Of a stretch of DNA of 64,000 nucleotides, positions 55,205-64,000 are shown piece after piece. The notes under the pieces were generated by a model. It was not told the origin of the DNA, did no database searches, and saw nothing but the letters and a program-made list of their open reading frames with translations. The stretch is taken from the NCBI GenBank assembly GCA_037974665.1, contig CM075777.1, positions 12,857,001-12,921,000 on the forward strand, read 5' to 3'. Numbering within the stretch: the stretch's first letter is position 1; every line of letters begins with the position of its first letter. Source of the DNA: Ehretia macrophylla. Lineage: Eukaryota; Streptophyta; Magnoliopsida; Boraginales; Ehretiaceae. The translations under genes and the position numbers were made by a program.

Positions 55205-55735
55205 TTAAATTTGGAGAGCCAAATAGCAAATTTAGACCTTTTTAACTCCAATAGCCACTCTATTTTTTTGTCTACATGTAGAGAGTTTGAAGTTGCCTAT
55301 TTAGTTTTACGGGTTCCCTATTTTAGTTTCACTCCAACACTTTCACTAGTTTTAATCTATCCTTATTTCAGGGAGTCCATATTTCAATTTTATTCCAACA
55401 ACCTCCTTATAGAAATTATGTTTAATACTCCAATAGTCATATTTTTAACCGTTGGAGCACTTTTGTAGATGTAGAGAGCCACTTTTTGGCTCTCTATATA
55501 TATTTGACAAGTCTGGTGGGTGAAATAGGGGCTCTCAATTCTAGAGAGGCCCAACTAGAGACGCTATTGGAGTAGTTTTTACTGATTTGCCTCCCTATAA
55601 TGACTAAAGAGTCATTATAGGAAGTCTCGGAGTAAGTCTAGATTGTTGGATTTGATTTCTCTAACTTCACTCCCTAAAATAGATACGGAGAAGATTAGGG
55701 AGATTGTTAAAGATGACCTTATAGAGCCTTAATTA
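55205..55735. mobile_element. MITE-like element of the 2.8 kb family
   Basis: Contains ACATGTAGAGAG, AACCGTTGGAG and TAGTTTCACTCCAACA motifs shared with 2775-3652 and 53705-54075. Ends are not sharply defined. Confidence 0.35.
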
Positions 55736-56079
55736 TTGTCAACAATACTGACTCCCGTTGTTTTTTTTTTGTTTTTTTTTGTTTTTTTGCTAAATCAGTA
55801 TAGAAGCTTTTCATTTCAACAACTCAGAAATAAATATTTACATTATTGGTTTTTAGTACTATTTTCTATCTAGAACCAAGCAAAAATTTACAAAAATAGT
55901 ATTTCTATCCAAGTTCCATTTGCTACACAGTATACCATTGAGGGGGCATGATCCAAACTTACCCACGGTGTTTTTTACCTTTATGACATAGATCTCACTT
56001 TGATAGTCAAATTGTAACACCCAGACTATATACTACCCGAGTTCAAAATTACACGTGATAAGACAATAATTGAATAATA

Positions 56080-56350
56080 AAGATAAATAGACTCATACAT
56101 TAAAAAATAAACGATCTACATAGTACAAATAAAAAGAATTGGGTAATTATTAGCCTACTAAAATTTAAAAGACCAAAGAAAAGGTTTTAATTGTATATAC
56201 GACAAAAATTCTTAACAAAGTCCTTTTAAAAAAAAAAATATCTCTCTCTATCATATCTAGGAATGGTGAGAGATGACTTTTGTAGGTATCTACCCCCAAT
56301 GGAAGAGTTCTGTAATAGGAATTGGGGTGCGAGGCAAGGGGTGGGAATCG
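56080..56350. repeat. Second copy of the repeat at 1030-1300
   Basis: Same order of blocks (ACTCATACATTAAAAAATAA, GGGTAATTATTAGCCTACTA, GGAATTGGGGTGCGAGGCAA). It stands just before the segmental duplication starting at 56405. Confidence 0.6.
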
Positions 56351-56404
56351 ACTCTTAATTACCCATGTGGAGGTGAGGTGGGCTATGGGAACATGCATTT
56401 TCCG

Positions 56405-59400
56405 TCGTGTATGCATATATTAAGGAACAACGTCAATGAAAGCATATCAATGCATTATTCTGTATTGGGGATTGAAACTTTCTAAATTTTTTTAATTTGT
56501 CACTCTATTTTTCATATTTTTTTAAATTGGACTCGTCATTTTCTTTTACATTTCGTGGGGGGTGGGGTTTGAATATTTTGTGAAATAATATGGATGAACA
56601 TAATATTTATTTAAAGGATATGTTAGTAATTTTGTTAATTATGTAAGGGCAATTTAGGTATTTCACACATTTTTAATTAGATTTGATTAAGTTTTTTGAC
56701 GGTAGGGACTAAATTAATTTTTTTAAAAGAAACACTGGGATTAAATTAGTTAATTTTGAATAATATGAATGATTTAAATTTTGTTTAAAAAATAATAGTC
56801 ATTAAATTGAAAAAATTTAAATAATAAATACAATTTTTTTTTTTTTTTATAAAAAAAATAGAGACTATTTTGTGCAATTTTCCGGGAAGAGTATTCGGGA
56901 GATTTATGAATGTAGTAGGATTGGATAAGATGACGCCAGCTTTTTGGATCCTTCCAAGTACATGGTTGAGATGCCCAAAGCCATGAAAGCATACCTGTTA
57001 TCATAATATATTCATATTTTCTATTGTACTTTATTTAAATGTCACATTTGAAAGAAAATGCTTAAAAACGGAGGCATGATATGAGACGCTTGTAATTTTA
57101 TGCGCGCTGGTGAATATATGTTTGGGCCAATACAGATTATAACTCCTACGAGTCAAAAATTAAAAATTTTATATATCTTTCAAATATATATATATTAATT
57201 AAAAAGATTAATTAGTCCTAACTTAAAAAAAAAATTCATATAATAAAATAATTATATATTTTAACCCTGAGAAAAAACTTTTAAATCCACCTTTGCTCAC
57301 GCGAGCACATGCGCCTCTTCACATTGATGGTCGGTTATAAGACCACCATCCCTTCAACTCTAACTTGTGCCTTTTTTTGGTTATATTTTGACGTTATTTT
57401 TGACAAAGTTGTCTCTTTCTATTGAGCAATAGGTGTTTTTCTTTGTAAATCCCATGATTAAGGGGCAGCAAGTTGCATCTAAATCACATCCTTATGTGGA
57501 CATTTCACACACTGTTTGCCACCAGAAATGTGTTTGCCTTTCCTTTTTGCACATTTTCGTTAACCCGTTAACAAGATGTATACATCTCGATTGAAAAAGA
57601 ATCAAGAAAGAAAAAATTCCGAACTAGTGTGTGTATGTGAGAAACTGTACCCGACCAGGGATGGACGTAAACTCAACGGGCTTTCCATAACCATGAGCAG
57701 ACTAGGTTGTGAGAGAGGGAAAGAACTGATTTAGAGAAGGAGAGAGGGGGGGGGGGGGGGAGGGGGGAGAAGTCTGTTAGATGGAAGAGCTCATTCTGTG
57801 AACTCATTATCTCTTCAATACATCCATTACTGCAGGCAAACCTTCAAATCCAAGACTTAATTATACTAAATTCAAGCAAAACAACAAGAAACAATAGTAA
57901 TTAGCAAAAAAAAGAAACAATAGCTCAAATCCAAAAAAAAACTTTCCCACAGAGCTTGCTCCATACCAATTGCAAAAGTGCAAAGCTTACCCTACCCCAT
58001 GACGGAAGCATATAGAGCGATACTGACGACATTTTCCAATCCGTCATTGATTTCACACCATTTATGAGTAGCCACAGAGAAGCCGGCTAATCCAACAGAG
58101 CATTACTATAGGAAGACCCAATATATCCACCATTCTAACAGCATTTGTATGCATGAAAACAATCTGCTTTTAAGTAGCAATAACAATCGCAGCATATAGG
58201 CAACATGAGTAGTTACGGTAGAACAGTTTGCATGGTTCACAAGGGAAAGAGCATTGATGCTTATAAAAGGAGTCAACCAAGAAGAGGGTGCTTATTGTTG
58301 ACATACAGAATGCAATTACTATGCACCAAGGCGATCTTACAGTTATTATATCACATGCTCAAGTATAAGCGGATATGATAAGGGGATACACTATGCCAAT
58401 AGGATTAGAAACTTTTCATAGATCAGAAGACAGCAGCAACGATGATTAACTTTGGATTGAAGTGAAGGGCAGCGACAACTTGCTTGTTGATAAATAGCTA
58501 GCGAAGGTCTCCTGGGATTGTACCTCACCATATTCAGTTTTCTTATTGAATCCAACATCCATTGTCACTTTGTTCACTACATGTTATTTACATCACCCTT
58601 AGTTACTGTAAAGTTTTTTACTTTGTATTATGTAACCTAAAAGTTTCATAAAATGTTCATGGACTTTCTTAGCACTTCTAAACTAGAATCTTAGACCCAA
58701 AAACCATTAAGCTAAGGCATTTTGCAGCAGATCTTGATCTTTAGAAGCTGAAGAAAAGCTAACATACCAAGTGATAAATGGATAGATTTCAAGGACTTTT
58801 GGTTTTTGTAAAGATGTGATACATATATGTAAATGGCTCTGCCACATGTTTTTTTGTTTAGTGGAATGATATGAATTCTTGGTGATTGAGCAAAAAAAAA
58901 AATGGATAGATTTCACAAATAGATTTCATTGTTTGCACTAATTTTCAATTTTGTTTTTTATATTTCAAAAGTTACGCATTTAATTTTTAAAAATAACAAA
59001 AGATTTTAATTTAGTACTTCATATTTTTTTTTCAATTTAGTTATTTTTTTTAAAAAAATAAGGCACTTAATTTTTAAAATTTATAAAAATTTCAATTTAG
59101 TCCGTACATTATGTGATTTACATATAATTTTTTTTAGATTAATTGACTAAAAGTTAAAATATTAGGAACTTAATTCGAATTTTTTATAAACTTAAGATAC
59201 TAAATACCTTACTTTTGTAACAATAAGAATAAAAGTGAAAAAAAATATTAAGGACCAAAATTTTCACTTTTGAAACTGTAAAAATGAAAATAAAAATGTG
59301 TACCAATATTGGGACCATTGATGATATATGTCCAAAAAAAAGAAAAAAAAGGAAAGAAAGGGAGTATTAGGGACACCTCGTGAACAGTGAATGACAATTT

Positions 59401-59545
59401 TTTTTTTTTTTTGGGGTCAAACAGTGAATGGCAATACCAAAAGAAAAAGAAAGTAATAAATGGCGGAAAACGTGGCGCGAAGAGGACTACTTTCTGGAGG
59501 GAAAATGAAAAATGTTACATCAACGATTATGTGCCATTGTAGAGT
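56405..59545. repeat. Segmental duplication partner of 29.7-34.9 kb, without the F-box gene
   Basis: Blocks matching 29690-32160 (here 56405-58775) and 34270-34930 (here 58880-59545) are in the same order and orientation. Only about 100 bp separates them where the other copy has F-box copy C. The promoter-like module is retained at 59459-59507. A poly(G) run is at about 57747-57761. No gene is present. Confidence 0.75.
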
Positions 59546-59699
59546 CTTAATTTTTCATTTTATCTCTTGCTGATGGGGATTTTTTTTTTTTGGTCAAAAA
59601 ATTGAAATTTCGTTATGTTAACTTTTTTTTTTTTTGTCAATATGCTATTTTATATATGTTTTTTTGGTCAAATGCATTGCATTTGATTAACTACCAACC

Positions 59700-60140
59700 A
59701 ACACCAGTTAAGACAAGAGTATTGTTTACATTATCAGTATGTAACGAGTCACGAAGACTAGGAGGATAACAGATAAGCCATTTGCAAGCAACGAAAGTCG
59801 AGCCTATTTCGCAACCTAATTCATCACTCGATTTACAGCATGGGATACGACAGAGAATGGCCACTATGAATGTGATTTGGCCCAACAACGAATATCTTCG
59901 ACAATACACGAGGAGTTCTATCTAGCGCGCGACCACAATAAAGGCATAACCACCTGACTAAGCTCCTTGTAATTAGTCTCAAATGGGACATGAACAAAGT
60001 CGCATGACTGAGTCATTGAGAAAGCGTAGAGGCCTAGGCTGGGCGAGAAATTGGATGCCTCTTCAAGTGTGGGCCATGAGGATACGTCTCCTCGCACTAA
60101 AATCTACTCGTTGCCATCTCTCAGCCATTCCATATTACTC
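59700..60140 (-). pseudogene. RNase H-like domain remnant (LINE-type RVT_3)
   Basis: One frame reads FVHVPFETNYKELSQVVMPL, then after stops SSCIVEDIRCWAKSHS, WPFSVVSHAVNRVMN and ARLSLLANGLSV. These are the substrate-binding and C-terminal parts of the RNase H-like domain found at the end of plant LINE ORF2 and in related genes. At least four stops. No RT is visible nearby. Confidence 0.6.
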
Positions 60141-60183
60141 ATAACCTTCATCCATGACATAATAAATATGCATGATTAGCTAT

Positions 60184-60228
60184 AAAGCCCAAGGATGTTT
60201 TTTTTTTTTGTTGGAAAAGCCCAAGGAT
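60184..60228. other. Poly(T) insertion between 13-bp direct repeats
   Basis: AAAGCCCAAGGAT occurs at 60184-60196 and 60216-60228, separated by 19 bp that are mostly T. This looks like a target duplication around nothing but a retroposon tail. Confidence 0.55.
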
Positions 60229-60599
60229 ATTTTGCTACCTTAGAATTGAAGTTTTTAAATCAAAGAGAGGCTGTGCCAAGGAAGGAGGAAAATCCAACCA
60301 TTCCCCAGGCGGCCGAACGATTAGGCAAGACTACAACGTCACAGTAATAACGATGATGGCATTTGAGCCATGATCTGCAACTCTATCATAGGGTCCAAGG
60401 AGAAGGGATGCATTTTGGTCTCAAGGAAGTGTAACTCGATCTGAAAAAGGTGCAAGCCTTTTCTTATCCACTTGGGGGACCTTGGTAATTCTAATACATT
60501 TACATAAATAAATGCCAATTTTAAACGTATAGTAACAAATGTCAGAATTAATGCCAATTTTAAACATATAGTAAATGTCAGATAACTACTGCGAATGAA
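60229..60599. other. Gene-free stretch
   Basis: No supported gene. GC content is slightly higher than around it, and it could be more of the LINE-type remnant to the left. Confidence 0.3.
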
Positions 60600-60875
60600 A
60601 CAAATAATTAAAAGTAGCTGATTACCCCCTTGTGTTTTATAAAAGTAGCTGATTGCCTCTTTAAATTTTTTAACAAAAGCACTAATTTTTAAAAAATACA
60701 GGGGAGTAATTAACTACTTTTATAAAACACAGAGGGGTAATCAGCTAATTTTTAAAATAAAGGGGGGTATTGTGCACTTTTAGCAAAACACATGGGGGTA
60801 ATCAACTAATTTTTAAGACACATGGGGGTATTATGTATTTTTAGCAAAATACAGGGGGATAATATGCTATTTACT
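60600..60875. repeat. Short foldback repeat
   Basis: GTAGCTGATTACCCCCTTGT followed by GTTTTATA is inverted as TATAAAACACAGAGGGGTAA followed by TCAGCTA, and variants of CATGGGGGTAATCAACTA recur. A small MITE-like structure without clear ends. Confidence 0.5.
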
Positions 60876-61529
60876 CTAATTTATATATAAAAAATTCATT
60901 ATTGTTTTGATTTAATTATGATATTTTTTAGGTTTTGGCTTTGAAAATTCTCCAACAAACACTTCTTAGCAATAACAACCCAGTGAAATTAATTGGACTC
61001 TATATAGGTTGCTCATGTTGTTGTGAACTTAGTGAATAAATTTTTAATAGAAGGATGCTCAAAAAGGGCAAATCTATATCAACAATTTTGGGAATATCAT
61101 AATTACTATTAGCTTTACCAAACGTTTTTGATTTTTTTATCTGTAAAATTAATGAGAAACGAAAAAGGGGAGAAGTTTGTTCTATGAAACTGATTCCAAG
61201 GCGGTTAATTTCCAGAGAGACCGATACTCCGAGCCCAGAACTTTAGGTTTGTGAACGAAATTGATATTGTAAGCATAAAAAATAACTAATTTAGGTATCT
61301 TTTTTATTGGTCCAAAATAATTAACCCAAACTATTCCTTATAACAACACCTATTTATAACCCACACATATACTTTATCTCTCACTAATGTGGATGCCACA
61401 TAAGATCAGCTCGATATATCTTGCTAGAATATATTCGAAAAGACTCTCGAATATACTCCTTTTTATGCAAAAGTTTAAGAAAAAGAACTAAGTATATAAT
61501 TTGAGTGACGGTGATAGTTTAGCAACAAT
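60876..61529. other. Gene-free stretch
   Basis: AT-rich DNA, no feature seen. Confidence 0.3.
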
Positions 61530-61890
61530 TGATGAATGTGTGAAAGGAAACTCGGGTTTTGTAGGTGATGGGGGATCATTTGTGGCCATTCATGTATCAA
61601 AGCTGAGTTTACTGCCGTTTGGGAACGACTTCGTCTTGCGGAAAAACTTAGCATTGATAACATTATGGTTGAGTCTGACTTAGCTTTCATTTGCTCATTA
61701 ATTAATGGTGCTAAAACTGTCCACAACTCTTTGTGCCCTTTGGTTGATGATTGCCAACAGATTCTATATCGACATGATGGTTATAAATTGACTCATGTAT
61801 ATAGGAAAGCTAATCAATGTGTAAATTGGTTGGCCAACTTTGACATTCGGCAAAATATTAGGATTGTAGAACTGGACAACCCTTCGGGTT
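61530..61890 (+). pseudogene. RNase H-like domain remnant (LINE-type RVT_3)
   Basis: After a frameshift near 61600 the frame reads AEFTAVWERLRLAEKLSIDN and IMVESDLAFICSLINGAKTV, then HNSLCPLVDDCQQIL and LTHVYRKANQCVNWLANF. The E and D of the RNase H core (AE..A and ESD) and the C-terminal RKANQC..WLA motif are visible. The first catalytic D region is decayed. No RT domain was found nearby. Confidence 0.65.
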
Positions 61891-63424
61891 AGCTTAAGAC
61901 TCTTATTAAGAGAGACAAAAAGATTGAAACATTTCCTAGAAATATAGTTTTGTAACTGGCTTCAAAGCCACTCACAAAGCGAAAAAAAGAATTAAAATTG
62001 AAAAGGAAACTAACAAACCCATCACTGGTGTAGGTGATACAACCTCTGCCCCTTGGAAATAGATCCTCTCTTATTTTGATCTTATCCAATATATGGGAGG
62101 GATGATCTTAGTCATCCATCTTAAATTTTTATATGAAACATTAGACATTGGGTCATATAAATGTAAGCCACTAGATGAATTTTTTAAATTAGTGTTAACC
62201 ATCAACTTGAAAAATCATAAATTTTCTTTTTCTCCCTTTTTTTTTATATCTTTTCTCCCTTTATCTATAATTCTATTGACATTTGTTGTTATATTGCTAC
62301 TGTAGCATCAGCAATGAGAATTGATTTGAACCATTTGAAATAATAGAAACTATTTTGAAAAAATAAGTGTAACTATGAGAACTACTGGTGCTATTTTCCC
62401 TTTTGAGTTTCAATGTAATATTCTTGCTTTCTACAACTTATTAGTTTTTGTCTCTCATTTTTATGAATGATGGATCTTTGTTCCTTCCAATCTCCAGATT
62501 ATCTTTCTTATAGTATATGCATCCAATTGTCTAGTCTTTTCATCTCTTCCTCTTTGTTTCTTTTCATGTTTTCCAATAGAAAAATAAATAAAAGAAATTC
62601 AAAATTGTATCTCTCTTGATGTGCAATACTTGACTCTCTTTGTCATCCTATGGACTCTTGATGGGTATTAACCTAGTATATCTGTTTTGTAGGGTCTAAA
62701 ACATGTAACCAACACTTATATATAATTTTATTTTTCTTAGTGTGGGAGTAATTAATATTTTAAACAAAAAACAATGAGACCAATATACATCCGTCCTTGA
62801 CCAGATGGGTTTAAGGCATTAGTTATGTCAGTATTGGAGGCAAGTATGTGAATTAAAAGGTACTATATGTCTAAATAGATCTATACAAATATTTAAGAAT
62901 CTTAGAGAATCACTTTTATATATGTATTGAATAAATATGCAAAGAGTGAGTGGGAGAGTTCGGTTCCATTTGAAGAGGAAAGAAGAAAAGAGAAATATTC
63001 GGGAAGGATGTAGATTTTAGATTTTGAAACGAAGGGTCCAAATTAATTTAATAATTTTATCCAAACAATTTTGATTGTTTTCATTTAATAGTTAACATTT
63101 TAGACTAAATCTAAGGTGGATGGTTGAGATCATCCCTTCAATAGGATAAAAATAGGAGAAAATCTATTCCCTTGGGCCATGTATAATCTCTAAGCTAACA
63201 CTTTGCTTTCAACCTAATATTTTAGTGTAGTAATAGTTTAGTAACAAATTTAAAATTGAAAAAGAGAATTAACATAAACAAACGACATAATACCACTGGT
63301 TCAAACAACAAAATCTTCGCCTATTCTCTAATCTCCAAAGTTGACACTTTTTTTTTGTGGAACAAATGGTATTATGTCATTATCAGAAATTGGTAACATA
63401 ATTTATATATAATAATATAAAATT
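61891..63424. other. Gene-free stretch
   Basis: No coding signal or repeat border that I can support. Near 62090-62130 and 63110-63150 the short segments GGATGATCTTAGTCATCCATCT and GGATGGTTGAGATCATCCCT are in partial inverse order, which hints at a decayed inverted-repeat element. Confidence 0.3.
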
Positions 63425-63479
63425 TCATAATGAAGGGTGACAAAACATAACCACTCTTTTGCCTCTTAAATGTGATTGA

Positions 63480-64000
63480 TAACTCTTTCTTTTTTTCTCA
63501 CTCATTTGCCTCTTTATTCGCCGCTTTGGTGATCGCTTTGACCATGAAAGACCCCAAGTCAGCCGCAATATTGTTAGAGAGGCGGTCCAGATTGACTCGT
63601 GTAGCCTATATAATGTGGCAAATTCAGGATTCATAGCATGATTTTTACGTGCTATGTCTCGAGGCTCGTTGATATATTTAACGACTGTTAAGTTGTCATC
63701 CAAAAAATCAGAACCTTTTTATGATCTGGAGCAACACCTTGTAACCCGTCATAGATAGCCTGAGTTTCTTCAACCAAGTGATTCTTCATAACACCATAGT
63801 ACTTCCCACCTCTTAATGCAATGGTTCCATCAGAGTAACACCAATCCGTCTTGTTTTAAATACACTAGGTTTTGCAGCTGCATCCACATTAATTGTAAGA
63901 ATGTCAGATGACGGAGATGGCGTCCAACAAACCAAATCAGGTATAAAATCAAGCACTGGTTGTAGTTCGCTCGAAAAACTGATCGACAGCAAATTCTTCA
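63480..64000 (-). pseudogene. RNase H-like domain remnant at the right edge
   Basis: From the right edge inwards: ILTINVDAAAKPSVFKTRRI, frameshift, SDGTIALRGGKYYGVMKNHL with VEETQAIYDGLQGVAPDHKK, frameshift, LDDNLTVVKYIN, and NIAADLGSFMVKAITKAANK in another frame. This is the full order of an RNase H-like fold with its INVDA start and (E)T..A..GL helix. Several frameshifts show it is decayed. It may continue past the edge. Confidence 0.6.

Noticed and set aside
1-64000. tRNA genes, CRISPR arrays, bacterial operons or a novel defence-type system
   Set aside because: None seen. The window is plant nuclear DNA; the only tRNA-like signals are SINE promoters and retrotransposon primer sites.

Overview
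The window is a stretch of nuclear DNA from a flowering plant, most likely a eudicot. It is AT-rich and packed with transposable elements. The evidence is the F-box/F-box-associated genes, the RALF-like and NHL-repeat gene pieces, many Ty1/copia retrotransposons primed by initiator Met-tRNA, Mutator- and CACTA-type DNA elements, tRNA-derived SINEs and a short plastid-like rRNA fragment. I cannot name the species. Host coding DNA is a minor part of the window.

Host genes. Three members of one F-box/FBA family lie on the minus strand. Copy A (1-590) has an open reading frame that runs off the left edge. Copy B is split into a 5' half (27569-28105) and a 3' half (10341-11066). Copy C (32823-34133) looks intact at 436 codons. 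Two related ankyrin-repeat-like genes lie head to head: one on the minus strand (about 37.6-40.0 kb) and one on the plus strand (about 43.3-45.5 kb). Their 5' ends form the arms of an inverted duplication around a 2.8 kb spacer.

The TE nest (11067-27581). A plus-strand copia element with 200-bp LTRs and a CTTAT target duplication sits inside F-box copy B. A second, minus-strand copia element (11276-22838) has landed in the primer-binding site of the first. The second element carries at least three more insertions: a Mutator-like element (15289-16552, 9-bp duplication), a CACTA-like element (about 16712-20532) and a foldback element (21807-22290, 9-bp duplication). The CACTA-like element holds an NHL-repeat gene fragment with its intron, overlapping tail to tail with a RALF-like precursor gene.

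Other mobile DNA. At 4.8-9.5 kb there is a Tnt1-like copia element with a single-frame polyprotein broken only by five stop codons. At 45.7-47.15 kb there is a small non-coding LTR element with a 5-bp duplication. Two SINEs have clear target duplications (9709-9821 and 47333-47474). A long LTR plus degenerate internal region lies on the minus strand (50.8-53.7 kb). Further MULE/hAT-like elements occur at 28.3, 36.3, 44.8 and 54.3 kb. Decayed RNase H domains are found at 47.8, 59.7, 61.5 and 63.5 kb.

Duplication history. The flank of F-box copy C (about 29.7-34.9 kb) recurs at 56.4-59.55 kb, but there the F-box body is missing and only the promoter-like module remains. Calls rest on reading motifs, terminal repeats and target duplications by eye. 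Exon borders and repeat ends without a stated duplication are approximate.
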